Source: Spirosoma sp. 48-14 (lineage in GTDB: Bacteria > Bacteroidota > Bacteroidia > Cytophagales > Spirosomataceae). From it: a stretch of DNA of 64,000 nucleotides. The translations under genes were made by a program, and so were the position numbers. Positions 1-9,163 of this stretch are shown piece by piece (position 1 is the first letter of the stretch; each line of letters starts with the position of its first letter). The stretch spans positions 62,001 to 126,000 of the forward strand of contig NZ_MKUD01000041.1 of NCBI RefSeq assembly GCF_001898575.1. The letters are read 5' to 3'. The notes beneath the pieces are model-generated. The model was not told the origin of the DNA. It saw only the letters and a list, made by a program, of their open reading frames with translations, and made no database searches.

Positions 1-1735
1 TTTTAGTTGTCAGTACCGAGATGGCTAACACGGCCAGAAGAACAGCCAGACCGATGAGGTAGGTATACCCCTTCGATAAATCGGGAACCGCTGTGGCTTG
101 AGTGCCCGCGACCTTTTCGTACGTCGGGATAATCCATTGAAATACGTAGGCTTGTCCGAGTGTGATCAGGCAGATAAAGCCCAGCATAATAAAACTGTGC
201 TTGACCGTAAACCGGAACAGGGCCGACTCTTTACCGACCAGATCACCAGCCGCAGCGGCCACCGCAATCGACTGGGGCGAAATCATCTTACCGACCACGC
301 CACCCGATACATTGGCCCCCACACTCACTACCGGAGGTACGCCAATCGACTCGGCAGTAGCGTACTGTAGTTTGCTGAACAGGGCGTTGGCCGAGGTATC
401 CGACCCCGTAATAAACACACCCAGCCACCCCAGCACAGGTGCGAAAAAGGGAAACAAAACGCCCGTTTGGGCTAACGATTCTGCCAGGGTGAGGGTAATC
501 CCGGAGTCGTTGACGATGTAGGCAAAAGCTAAGACCGAAGCGATGGTCAAAACAGGAAATCGAAGCTGATATAGCGTAGCACCAAAAACCTGTAGCCCCT
601 GCCGGTAGGTCAGCCCAACCAGCGGAATGGCCACCAGCGAGGCAATCAGAATGGCCGTACCAGCCGCCGATAGGTAGTTGAACTTAAAGACTTTAGCCAG
701 CAACGTACCATCCTGTCCCTGAATGGCCTTGTGTAAGCCCGGAAACTCGAACTGAAGTTGCCCGTGAGCATTGAGCACATCTTTGATCGACTGCAAACCC
801 CAGAAAATCACCATAATGGTCAGGATCAGGAAGGGGCTCCAGGCTCGCAGTAATTGGCCCCCGGTGTAGTGAATCGAGCTATCGAAAGTAGCCGCTGGTT
901 CGTTGGCAAATCGCCAAATGGTTTTGGGCTTCCAGAATCGCAGAAACGTCATCAGACTAATGATTGATCCCAATCCGGCAATCACATCCGGCAGGGCAGG
1001 GCCCAGATAGTTCGACGAAAACCACTGCAAAAAGGCAAACGAAACCCCGGAGACTAACACAGCGGGCATGACCTCCTGGGCTTTCCTGAATCCAGCGATA
1101 ATAGTCACCAGGTAAAACGGCAGGATCACCGACAGAATAGGCAGGGTGCGACCCACCATCTGGGAAATGGGCAGTTCGGGAATGCCCGACACCTGGGAGG
1201 CAACCGTGATGGGAATACCGATGGAGCCAAAGGCTACCGGAGCGGTATTGGCAATCAGGCAGATACCCGAAGCATAGAGGGGATTGAAGCCTAATCCGAC
1301 CAGCATGGCGGCTGTGATGGCGACGGGCGCTCCGAATCCAGCGGTCCCTTCCAGGAAAGCCCCGAAGGAGAAGGCGATGAGCAGGGCCTGGAGTCGTCTG
1401 TCGGAGGTGATGGAAGCCATGAAGTGTTTGATGATGTCGAACTGACCGGCTTTAACGGTGAGGTTAAAGAGGAATACGGCCATGATCACCAGCCAGCAGA
1501 TGGGAAACAATCCATAGAGCGCCCCGTGGGTAGCCGACAGCAGCGCGAGTTTGATAGGCATACCATAAATCGCAATGGCAATAATCATGGCAAGAGCCGT
1601 CGCGATGAGAGCAGCCTGATAGCCCTTCATCTTTCGTATAATGAGTGCCCAGAAAATGAACAGGATAGGCAGGGCAGCTACGGCTACCGACAGCGGCAGG
1701 TTGTCAAACGGGTCTATTACTTGTTTCCAGGTCAT
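1..1735 (-). CDS. LctP-family (L-lactate permease type) transporter, C-terminus cut by window edge
   Basis: Polytopic inner-membrane transporter of the LctP family, which in known members takes up lactate or glycolate by proton symport. The family signature of hydrophobic helices around FLEGTAGFGAPVAI is present, followed by NTAPVAFGSIGIPI. About 578 codons lie in the window; by comparison with the complete paralogue at 27927-29696 only about ten C-terminal residues are missing. It reads outward from the region 1 PUL, 58 bp after the GH42-like hydrolase gene, with a perfect hairpin (1761-1790) between them. The ATG at 1735 matches the start of the paralogue. The substrate is unknown; in this setting a small carboxylate or sugar acid released during glycan use is plausible, but that is inference. 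The central third is almost identical in DNA to the paralogue while the ends differ. Confidence 0.9.
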   Translation of the reverse strand, partial: MTWKQVIDPFDNLPLSVAVAALPILFIFWALIIRKMKGYQAALIATALAMIIAIAIYGMPIKLALLSATHGALYGLFPICWLVIMAVFLFNLTVKAGQFDIIKHFMASITSDRRLQALLIAFSFGAFLEGTAGFGAPVAITAAMLVGLGFNPLYASGICLIANTAPVAFGSIGIPITVASQVSGIPELPISQMVGRTLPILSVILPFYLVTIIAGFRKAQEVMPAVLVSGVSFAFLQWFSSNYLGPALPDVIAGLGSIISLMTFLRFWKPKTIWRFANEPAATFDSSIHYTGGQLLRAWSPFLILTIMVIFWGLQSIKDVLNAHGQLQFEFPGLHKAIQGQDGTLLAKVFKFNYLSAAGTAILIASLVAIPLVGLTYRQGLQVFGATLYQLRFPVLTIASVLAFAYIVNDSGITLTLAESLAQTGVLFPFFAPVLGWLGVFITGSDTSANALFSKLQYATAESIGVPPVVSVGANVSGGVVGKMISPQSIAVAAAAGDLVGKESALFRFTVKHSFIMLGFICLITLGQAYVFQWIIPTYEKVAGTQATAVPDLSKGYTYLIGLAVLLAVLAISVLTTK

Positions 1736-1760
1736 GATTTGAAATGGTTATGTTCGTTTT

Positions 1761-1790
1761 GTGGTGTCGGTTTCTCAAAACCGACACCAC
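1761..1790. repeat. Perfect 13-bp palindrome (REP-like hairpin)
   Basis: GTGGTGTCGGTTT (1761-1773) and AAACCGACACCAC (1778-1790) form a perfect 13-bp stem with the tetraloop CTCA. It lies between the GH42-like gene and the LctP permease, 25 bp upstream of the permease start. The same unit occurs twice, head to head, before the paralogous permease at 27833-27901. It could act as a terminator, mRNA processing site or REP-type element; the repeated copies favour REP. Confidence 0.75.
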
Positions 1791-1793
1791 TCA

Positions 1794-3980
1794 CTAGGCC
1801 AGATCCAGGGCTACAATTTCATGGTCGACAATTTTAGGGATTGCCACCATGACTTTGCCCCCTTTGATCTCAAATTTAGGTTTTTGCTCACTCATCAATA
1901 GCTTCACACCCGTCACTTTTACACCTGCCGGAACGGGCACCGAAACCTGAGCCTCTATGGGAATCAATTCCCGGAAAGGCCCTTTCATCATCATTGGATT
2001 GGTCAGATTTACCAGGTGAACGGTCATCGAATTCGCCTGCCGCCATACATGGACATCGATCACGCCGGGGCCGGTTACGGTAGCAATGGGTTCCTCGTCC
2101 AGTGCCCAGTTGACCACATTGCCGAGGAGTTGACCGTGATCGACACCAAGCATTTGCCAGAACGACCGATCCAGGTCGCCGGGAATGTAGGCCACCCGGC
2201 CTTTGCCAACTTGGCGCAGGTACAGTTCGCGCGTATCGGTTTGCGGCACACGCGGGTATACGTCTTCCATCGGAAGGTCGGGGTAGGTTGGAATGAGGGT
2301 GACCGGACTGGGGAAATTGCTGGCGGTGGGTTTGACGTTGACCTTGTAGATGGCGTTAATGATACGAGGGGTATCGTCCAGCCCTTTCAGAATGAGCTGT
2401 GTCTGGCTGTCTTTGGCGCCCTGTTGCAAGTGAAGGTAGCTGTTTCGCAGCGGCCCTTCTACTTTCAGGTCGTAGGATACACCGAACAGACTCGCCAGCC
2501 CAAAATCAGGACGCTGTTTACCCTCTTCGTCGTACAACGACGTTTCGAAGGTCGCAACCACACTACCGCCTTTTTCGACAAAAGCCTGTATTTGCTGGCA
2601 TTGAGTGTCCGACAGGGCGGCAATGTTCGGTAAGATCAGTAACTTGAACCGCTTGAGATCGTCGGCGGTGAGGAGTCGGTCGTTCACCATGTCGAACGGA
2701 ACCCGGTTTTCTACCAGATTATGATACATCCCGTCGAGGTGATCACTACTTTTCTGCTGCCAGGGTTTACCGCCGTAGTTACGGTCGGTTTGTTCGGAGT
2801 AGACCAGCCCAACCCGCGCCATGGGAGCCGTATTGCGCAGGTATTTTTCGTGTTTGTAATACCCTTCGTATACCTTGGCGACGGCTTCCATCCAGCGTTT
2901 ATCGTAGATGTCGCCCCCGAATTTTACGAAGCAGGGGCGCATCCCGTTGGCGGTACCTTCGGCTACCCAGATCCGAATTTCGGCATCGCTCTGTACCGAA
3001 TCTTTCCAGCGGAATTCTTCTTCGATCCCCACACTGAAAATACCGATGAGCGGTTTCATACCCAGCGTCGAGCGCAGTTCTTTGGCCCCTTTGCCATTGG
3101 ACCAGGGCGGAACTACCCCCCGGCGTGCCTGTTGATCGGCAAAGAAAAGGTCGGCCTCTTTACCCGTCATTACTTTATCGGGGAAGCCGTTCGGAATAAA
3201 GCGGGCGCTGGGTTTTACCTGCCGAATGCCTGCATCCCAGGTAGCCCAAACTTCCCGAAGCCGTTTCATGCGCCATTCGGCCCATTTGCGGTAGGTAGGG
3301 TCGAGCTTGTCGATCTTTCGGGGCAGGTCCAGGCCGGAGTAGGCTTTGAAATTCCGCTGGCAACTATCGCAGTAACAGGTGTCATGCCCATGCCAGCGAT
3401 TTGAGAAAATCCCCTCAGGCTGGAATTTCTCCATGATCTCTTTATTGACCAAGGTCATGAAATCGAAGCTGTACGGCCCTAACGCACAGGTAACCCATAG
3501 GTCTGGATTCGCCCAGTGACGGCGTTTCTGGCCGTCGGCGGTTACGGCGATCCATTCGGGGTGAGCGTCGTATACGTCCTGCCGAACAGCATGGGGATCG
3601 GTACGGAGCATGATTTTCATACCCTGCTTTTTGCAGCCTTCAACCAGATAGCCCAGTGTATCCGAATTGCCCATGAAATCGCTGCGGTGGTGCAGCGGGA
3701 TCTGGGTTGGGTAAAAGGCTACGATTCCACCCGCGCTGAGCAGAGCGCCATCGGCATGAATCCGTTTGAAATAGTTCAACCAGAAATCGGGGTCGTAATG
3801 GCCGGGGTCACGTTCCACAAAGGCCAGTTGGACCCAGCGCATGGGGCCATCGAGCCAGTAGGATTCGGTAGGAGCCGAGCCAGGAGTCAGTAGCGAGGGG
3901 GCTGCCAGCAACGGTGCGCCCGAAAGTGCATAAGCACCACCCAGGAGGCCACTGGTTTTTATAAAGTCTCTTCGTTCCAT
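1794..3980 (-). CDS. Tat-exported GH42/GHL6-like putative glycoside hydrolase
   Basis: 728-residue exported protein of the TIM-barrel plus GATase-like architecture seen in GH42 beta-galactosidases and Hypothetical Glycosyl Hydrolase 6 proteins. The N-terminus MERRDFIKTSGLLGG is Tat-like (RRDFIK). The barrel covers roughly residues 45-380 and holds C165, C202, C204 and C207; the C-x-C-x-x-C spacing with one upstream cysteine recalls the structural zinc site of GH42 enzymes. Residues of about 400-560 (from ARVGLVYSEQT, with LLILPNIAALSD) resemble the GH42 trimerisation/GATase domain, followed by a beta-rich tail. It follows SusD in the region 1 operon, so it probably acts on the imported or surface glycan. 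Substrate and catalytic acids are not assigned. The last nine codons recur as a scar at 27803-27829. Confidence 0.75.
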   Translation of the reverse strand: MERRDFIKTSGLLGGAYALSGAPLLAAPSLLTPGSAPTESYWLDGPMRWVQLAFVERDPGHYDPDFWLNYFKRIHADGALLSAGGIVAFYPTQIPLHHRSDFMGNSDTLGYLVEGCKKQGMKIMLRTDPHAVRQDVYDAHPEWIAVTADGQKRRHWANPDLWVTCALGPYSFDFMTLVNKEIMEKFQPEGIFSNRWHGHDTCYCDSCQRNFKAYSGLDLPRKIDKLDPTYRKWAEWRMKRLREVWATWDAGIRQVKPSARFIPNGFPDKVMTGKEADLFFADQQARRGVVPPWSNGKGAKELRSTLGMKPLIGIFSVGIEEEFRWKDSVQSDAEIRIWVAEGTANGMRPCFVKFGGDIYDKRWMEAVAKVYEGYYKHEKYLRNTAPMARVGLVYSEQTDRNYGGKPWQQKSSDHLDGMYHNLVENRVPFDMVNDRLLTADDLKRFKLLILPNIAALSDTQCQQIQAFVEKGGSVVATFETSLYDEEGKQRPDFGLASLFGVSYDLKVEGPLRNSYLHLQQGAKDSQTQLILKGLDDTPRIINAIYKVNVKPTASNFPSPVTLIPTYPDLPMEDVYPRVPQTDTRELYLRQVGKGRVAYIPGDLDRSFWQMLGVDHGQLLGNVVNWALDEEPIATVTGPGVIDVHVWRQANSMTVHLVNLTNPMMMKGPFRELIPIEAQVSVPVPAGVKVTGVKLLMSEQKPKFEIKGGKVMVAIPKIVDHEIVALDLA

Positions 3981-3988
3981 AAGAAAGA

Positions 3989-4006
3989 GTGAGCTCAGAA
4001 GCTCAC
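3989..4006. terminator. Short hairpin between SusD and the GH42-like gene
   Basis: GTGAGCT (3989-3995) pairs with AGCTCAC (4000-4006) around a CAGA loop, directly upstream of the ATG at 3980. It may damp read-through from SusD into the hydrolase or be an mRNA processing site. The stem is only 7 bp. Confidence 0.3.
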
Positions 4007-4083
4007 ATTAGGTTATCGGGTATTGAGGGGCCGGTCAGGCTGTTGATGAAAAAAATGAGTGTGGATAGTACCAACCTATTTTG

Positions 4084-5520
4084 TTATTCGTATCCGGGGT
4101 TCTGCGGGAAAATTGTTCGGTTGTTGATGAGCTGAATCTGACTTAATGGAATGGCAAATACCGTCATGTAGTCTTTCATGCCCAGCGATTTGAGGGTGTC
4201 GAATGCCCGGCCCGTTCTGACCAGATCGAACCAGCGAACCCCTTCAAAGGCTAACTCCAGCCGACGCTCCTGATAAATTTTCTCCCGCAGCTCATCCTTG
4301 CTCAAATTGCTGTAAGGAGCCACACCCGCCCGCGTACGAACCTGGTTGATAAAAGGCAGTGCCTGAGCGGTTTTACCGTTTTCGTTGAGGGCTTCGGCAT
4401 ACATCAGCAGCACATCGGCATAGCGAATGACCTTCCAGTTGGCCCGGCTGTCGTTGCCTGTGGCTACGGGCGTGATGTATTTTTTTGTGTAGCCCTGCGA
4501 GGTAGCCGAGGGAAGTTTTACCGGATTGCCGTTCTTATCGATGAAAACGTCTTTCTGGACGGTAATATCTTTACGACGGTCATCTGCTGTAAAGAGGGCA
4601 ATCAGACCGGGCGATGGAGAGTTTGCTTCGGTGAGTCCGCCTTTTACGCCGTATACATCGGCCATCGCGGCTGAATTCGGGAAAAAGCGGTTGGTAAATA
4701 CACTGCCTTCGCCAATCCCTTCTTCGTATTCGATGTCGAAAATGTATTCGCTGTGGTGCTCGTCTTTAGTGTACACAAACAGGTCGTTGAAGTTGGGCAG
4801 GAGGGAGTAGCCCAGTGTGGTCACTTCCTGAAGTTTGGCTTCGGCTTTTACAAAATCCTTACGAGTCATGTACACACGCCCCAGAATGGCTTTGGCGGCT
4901 CCTTTGGTTGCCCGGCCTACATCGGTCCCGGTATATTTGGTTGGCAGGGCGTTTTCGGCATCCATCAGGTCTTTGATAATGATTTCGTCGTAGATCCTGT
5001 CGGCTTTTTCTCGGGCCAGCTTGTAGGCTTCGTCGGTGGTGGCGGGTTTGGTCAGCATGGGAACGTCCCCGAAAATGCGGACCAGGTCGAAATAGGCGAA
5101 GGCGCGTAAAAATTTAGCCTCTGCCATGTGGCGGTTCTTGTTGGTAATCACGGCGGGGTCGGCACTTTCGATCCGGGTCAGGATGGTATTGGTGCGGTTA
5201 ATGATGTTGTAGTAATTCCGCCAGGTGGTACGGAGCAGATCGTTGTCGCTGCTCAGAATGAAGGCATCCGAGAAATACCAGGGGTCGGTTTTGACGACTT
5301 CTTGCCGGGCATCGTCGCCCCGCATGTCGCCAAAAATCCAGAAATCCTGGTATTGCAGTTGCAAAGTGTTGTAGGCGGCCACCACTGCATCCTGATAATC
5401 TTTATCCGTTTTGTAGAGAGCATCGACGCTGACGGTCGAAACGGGCGGCACTTCAATAAAGCTTTTGCAGGAAACCATCAGCAGTGCGGTCAGTGCAAAA
5501 AGGGAAAATAAGGTTTTCAT
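4084..5520 (-). CDS. RagB/SusD family nutrient-uptake outer-membrane lipoprotein
   Basis: 478-residue SusD-like surface glycan-binding lipoprotein. It begins with a lipoprotein signal ending in LLMVSC, so Cys18 is the likely acylated residue. Typical features are an all-alpha TPR-rich fold, the conserved MAEAKFLRAFAYFDLVRIFGDVP segment split around residue 130, the KVIRYADVLLMYAEALNE segment, and the C-terminal ELAFEGVRWFDLVRTGR and PQNPGY motifs. It lies 29 bp downstream of SusC and would form the lid of that pore. It is clearly paralogous to the SusD at 21670-23109, sharing STVSVDA-YKTDKD and QYQDFWIFGD blocks. Confidence 0.95.
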   Translation of the reverse strand: MKTLFSLFALTALLMVSCKSFIEVPPVSTVSVDALYKTDKDYQDAVVAAYNTLQLQYQDFWIFGDMRGDDARQEVVKTDPWYFSDAFILSSDNDLLRTTWRNYYNIINRTNTILTRIESADPAVITNKNRHMAEAKFLRAFAYFDLVRIFGDVPMLTKPATTDEAYKLAREKADRIYDEIIIKDLMDAENALPTKYTGTDVGRATKGAAKAILGRVYMTRKDFVKAEAKLQEVTTLGYSLLPNFNDLFVYTKDEHHSEYIFDIEYEEGIGEGSVFTNRFFPNSAAMADVYGVKGGLTEANSPSPGLIALFTADDRRKDITVQKDVFIDKNGNPVKLPSATSQGYTKKYITPVATGNDSRANWKVIRYADVLLMYAEALNENGKTAQALPFINQVRTRAGVAPYSNLSKDELREKIYQERRLELAFEGVRWFDLVRTGRAFDTLKSLGMKDYMTVFAIPLSQIQLINNRTIFPQNPGYE

Positions 5521-5549
5521 GATCGTATTTTTTTGCAGATGGACGGGGA

Positions 5550-8500
5550 TCAGAACGTTACATTCAGGCCAAATAGGAAGCTCTTTGCTAGCGGGTAGTT
5601 GTTCAGATCGATACCCGGTGTGAGGGCGTTATCCGTGTTGCTGACATCGGGGTTAAACGAAGTGTTTTTCGTAAACAGAAAGGGATTGTTGGCGCTCGAA
5701 TACACCCGGATGCTGTTGAGCGATAGCCGTTTGACGAAGTCGCTTGGGAGCTGGTAGCTGAGCGTGATGTTGTTGATCCGCAGATAGGTACCCGTATCCA
5801 CGTAGCGTTGGTTCGACAGGCGAATGCCACCCGTAGGGGCATCGTTGGGGCGGGGGGTAACGCCATCGCCAGGGTCCTGCTCCGATTTCCAATAGTTAAT
5901 CTGGGTCGCGAGCGTCCGGCTGCGCGACCGCGTGAGCAGGGTAATGTTACGCGCTGTGCTGATCACTTCGTTGCCGCTTGTACCCTGCAGGTTGATGCTT
6001 AAGCTCAGATTTTTGTACGAAACCCGGTTGGTCATTCCGTAGTAAAAATCCGGGTAGGGCGTTCCCATGATGGTGTTGTCGTAGCTGTTGATAACGCCAT
6101 CAGGGGTTCCGTTGGGGCCACTCACATCTACGAACCGAATATCGCCGGGTCGTGACCGGTCGGCAGCCCCTGGATTATACACGGGTCCACGATCAACATC
6201 GGCCTGGGTTTTGTAAATGCCGTCGACCAGGAAGCCGTAAAACATCCCGATGGGCTGGCCGATCATGGTAATATTCCGCCCCGAAATGATAGGGTCGCCT
6301 TGTACGCCCAGTTTCACCACCTTGTTTTTGTAGGTCGAGATGTTGAAATCGGTTGACCATTTGAGAGCCTGGTCAATGTTTACGGTACCTAATACAAACT
6401 CCCAGCCCGTATTTTTAACCTCGCCGATGTTCTGCAACGCCGTGCTGAAGCCGGTCACGTCGGGGATGTTCACGTTCAGCAGTAGGTCGGTATTGCGAGC
6501 CTGAAAGTGGTCGAGGTTGACAGTTACCCGGCGGTTGAAGAAGCTGGCATCCAGGCCAATGTTAAACGATTTCTGCTTTTCCCAGGTCAGGTTCGGGTTG
6601 GCGGGCCGGGCTGCTGCGAATCCGCCGATGGCTACTCCGCCCAGCGTGTACTTTTCGTAGTTGATGGTTGGGTAATGTTCGTAATTCCCGATGTTGTTGT
6701 TGCCCGTTTCGCCGTAGCTGACTCGTAGTTTTAACTCACTCAGGTTACGAACACTTTTCAGGAAGTTCTCGTCTGAAATCCGCCAGGCCACGGCCAGTGA
6801 CGGAAAAATGCCGTATTTGTGATTGTCGCCAAACCTTGATGAACCATCGGTCCGAATCGAAGCGGTAAGGTAATACTTATCGCTGTAGTTGTAATTGACC
6901 CGCGCCAGGTACGAAATCAGTGACCATTGATACATACTCGACGAGCCATCCGTTAGAATACCACTAACCGCACTCAAGGTCGGTACGAGGTTGTTCGGGA
7001 ATTTGTTGCTGGTCAGAAAGCTCGATTCGTTGGTCTCTTTCTGCATGGTGAAACCCGCCAGTCCAACCAGGTTATGCTTGCCAAAACTTTTCCGATAGTT
7101 GAGGGTGTATTCGGTTAGCCAGTTGAGGGTGTTAGAGGTGCTATCGGCGCCAACGGCGGCATTGTTGTAGAAGGCCGGAATCTGCGGCCGGAAACGCATG
7201 CCGCGTGTATTGTATGAGGTAGCACCCAGCAGGACATTGAAACTCACCGCATCCGAGAACTTGTACTCCAGACTGACATTGCCCAGCACCCGCATCCCTT
7301 TCCGTTTACCCTGAATTTCAAGTGCGAGCGCCATCGGATTCAGCAGAATAGTAGACGCATCCAGATTGGAATAGACGAAATAGCTACCGTCGGCATTATA
7401 GAGCGGATAATACGGCTGAGCCGATGTGGCCTGGGCGATGATACCGTCGTTGTCGCCACCGCCGGGGCCGCTCGCTGTCACCACCTTAGCGTCGGTATAA
7501 GCCGCGTTGAAATTTACTTTGGCTGATAGTCGATTGGTTAGTTTGGCGTCGATGTTGGCGCGTAGCGAATAGCGGTTGAAATTACTGTTCCGAATAATCC
7601 CTTCCTGGTTGAAGTATTCGCCACTGATAGCATAGCGTATATTGTCAGTACCGCCCGATGCCGATAGCTGATACTGACTTTGGGGCGCTACCCGAAATAC
7701 GGCATCCAACGCATCGGTGTTGTAGGTGTTTTTGCCCGACAGTACATCCTGAATGGTTTGTGGGACGGGTATGGCCCAGGTACTCACCGGGCCGGAAATG
7801 TTGTTGCCGTTGTCGATATTCCGGTTGCGGATGCCATCGTAATAGTATTGCGCCTGCTGCTGGGCATCGAAAAATTCGGGACGTCGGAGAATGCTCTGAA
7901 ACCCGTAGTATGTATCGAAACTAATGTTGGCTTTACCCGACTTGCCGCGCTTGGTATTGATGATGATGACACCGTTGGCACCCCGAGAACCGTAAATGGC
8001 GGTGGCCGAGGCATCTTTCAGAATGTCCATACTTTCCACATCATTGGGGTTCAGTGTCTGTATGTTATCGATCGGAAAGCCATCGACTACGTACAGCGGA
8101 TTGGCACTGGCCGAAATACTTCCGATGCCCCGAATTCGAATCTGTGGAGCGGCACCCGGATCGCCCGACACGGTTTTTACCTGAACCCCGGCTACTTTCC
8201 CCAATAAGGCCTGGTCGATCCGGGCAACGGCTAACTCCTTGATTTCCTGGCTACCGACAGAGGCTATCGAGCCCGTTAAATCTTTGCGTTTGACCGATCC
8301 ATACCCCACCACCACAATCTCTTCGAGGGTTTTGTTGTCGAGTTTAAGCACAACATCAACCGTAGATCGGGTGCCTACGACCACTTCCTGCGACAGATAG
8401 CCTACGAAACTGAACATCAGGGTAGCCGCTCCATTCGGAACATCCAGTTTATACCGCCCGTTGACATCGGTGGTAGTACCCCGCTGGGAGCCTTTCAAGA

Positions 8501-9071
8501 TGATGCTAACGCCGGGCAGGCCTTCTCCCTTTTCGTCGGATACCGTTCCCTGAATCGATAGGTCGGCGATAGGGAGTGGCGTTACCGAAAGGGTTGTCAG
8601 TCGATTGAATCGTTCCTGTTCGGATTTTGTTTCGAGTGGGTTATACAGGGAGCCATTCTGAGCCGATTCTTTCAGTAAACTTTTTTCATTGCTTTTCGGA
8701 TCGGTAGTTGGTTTTCCGCTCGTGTTCAACGGAAAAATCAGGTACGATTTTTTGCCATAGCGCTCAAAGTTGAGTCCGAACGGTACCAATATACGTTCGA
8801 GCTTTCCTTCCAGATTCTGTTTGCTATCGAGGAGGCTTCGATCAATGGTTTTATTTTTGAGCAGGTTGTCGTTGAACTCAAAAATTACCTTGTAATGGCG
8901 GCTCAGAACGTCCAGTGCTTCGTTCAGCGAAAGCCGTGTGGTATTGACCTCACCCTGAAGGGCTGGTCGGACATAATTGGCTGCAAATACCTGAGCGCTG
9001 GCAGTGCTGGGTAGCAGCGTAGTGCTGAATAAAAGCAAAAAAAATAGAACTGCTCGTATGGATGGAGACAT
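5550..9071 (-). CDS. SusC/RagA family TonB-dependent transporter with STN signalling domain
   Basis: 1173-residue outer-membrane glycan importer. Domains in order: signal peptide (1-27, ending TASAQ), STN/FecA-like signalling domain (about 45-113), a low-complexity linker, carboxypeptidase-regulatory-like domain (about 172-245, IQGTVSDEKGEGLPGVSI), plug (LEEIVVVGYGSVKRKDLTGS, then GIGSISASANPLYVVDGFPI) and the large barrel ending in a hydrophobic FLFGLNVTF strand. The STN domain implies signalling to the FecR/sigma pair encoded just upstream. An in-frame TTG nine codons upstream is possible, but the ATG gives a well-formed signal peptide after an A-rich stretch. Barrel sequence is closely related to the SusC at 18152-21637. 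Confidence 0.95.
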   Translation of the reverse strand: MSPSIRAVLFFLLLFSTTLLPSTASAQVFAANYVRPALQGEVNTTRLSLNEALDVLSRHYKVIFEFNDNLLKNKTIDRSLLDSKQNLEGKLERILVPFGLNFERYGKKSYLIFPLNTSGKPTTDPKSNEKSLLKESAQNGSLYNPLETKSEQERFNRLTTLSVTPLPIADLSIQGTVSDEKGEGLPGVSIILKGSQRGTTTDVNGRYKLDVPNGAATLMFSFVGYLSQEVVVGTRSTVDVVLKLDNKTLEEIVVVGYGSVKRKDLTGSIASVGSQEIKELAVARIDQALLGKVAGVQVKTVSGDPGAAPQIRIRGIGSISASANPLYVVDGFPIDNIQTLNPNDVESMDILKDASATAIYGSRGANGVIIINTKRGKSGKANISFDTYYGFQSILRRPEFFDAQQQAQYYYDGIRNRNIDNGNNISGPVSTWAIPVPQTIQDVLSGKNTYNTDALDAVFRVAPQSQYQLSASGGTDNIRYAISGEYFNQEGIIRNSNFNRYSLRANIDAKLTNRLSAKVNFNAAYTDAKVVTASGPGGGDNDGIIAQATSAQPYYPLYNADGSYFVYSNLDASTILLNPMALALEIQGKRKGMRVLGNVSLEYKFSDAVSFNVLLGATSYNTRGMRFRPQIPAFYNNAAVGADSTSNTLNWLTEYTLNYRKSFGKHNLVGLAGFTMQKETNESSFLTSNKFPNNLVPTLSAVSGILTDGSSSMYQWSLISYLARVNYNYSDKYYLTASIRTDGSSRFGDNHKYGIFPSLAVAWRISDENFLKSVRNLSELKLRVSYGETGNNNIGNYEHYPTINYEKYTLGGVAIGGFAAARPANPNLTWEKQKSFNIGLDASFFNRRVTVNLDHFQARNTDLLLNVNIPDVTGFSTALQNIGEVKNTGWEFVLGTVNIDQALKWSTDFNISTYKNKVVKLGVQGDPIISGRNITMIGQPIGMFYGFLVDGIYKTQADVDRGPVYNPGAADRSRPGDIRFVDVSGPNGTPDGVINSYDNTIMGTPYPDFYYGMTNRVSYKNLSLSINLQGTSGNEVISTARNITLLTRSRSRTLATQINYWKSEQDPGDGVTPRPNDAPTGGIRLSNQRYVDTGTYLRINNITLSYQLPSDFVKRLSLNSIRVYSSANNPFLFTKNTSFNPDVSNTDNALTPGIDLNNYPLAKSFLFGLNVTF

Positions 9072-9107
9072 TCTTTTTTTTAGGTTTAGGGTTGACAATT
9101 GATTAAG

Positions 9108-9154
9108 CCCGTCCTTTCGCTATTCGTCCGGCAAGACCCAGCGATGAGGGCGGG
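9108..9154. other. Imperfect inverted repeat between FecR and SusC
   Basis: CCCGTCCTTTCGCT (9108-9121) and AGCGATGAGGGCGGG (9140-9154) can pair with a few mismatches in the 92-bp gap between FecR and SusC. It may set the ratio of signalling to transporter transcripts; no further support is visible. Confidence 0.3.
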
Positions 9155-9163
9155 ATTTTTTTA

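Noticed and set aside
9072-9098. Upstream TTG start for the region 1 SusC
   Set aside because: It would move the signal peptide nine residues inward; the ATG at 9071 has the expected A-rich upstream context.
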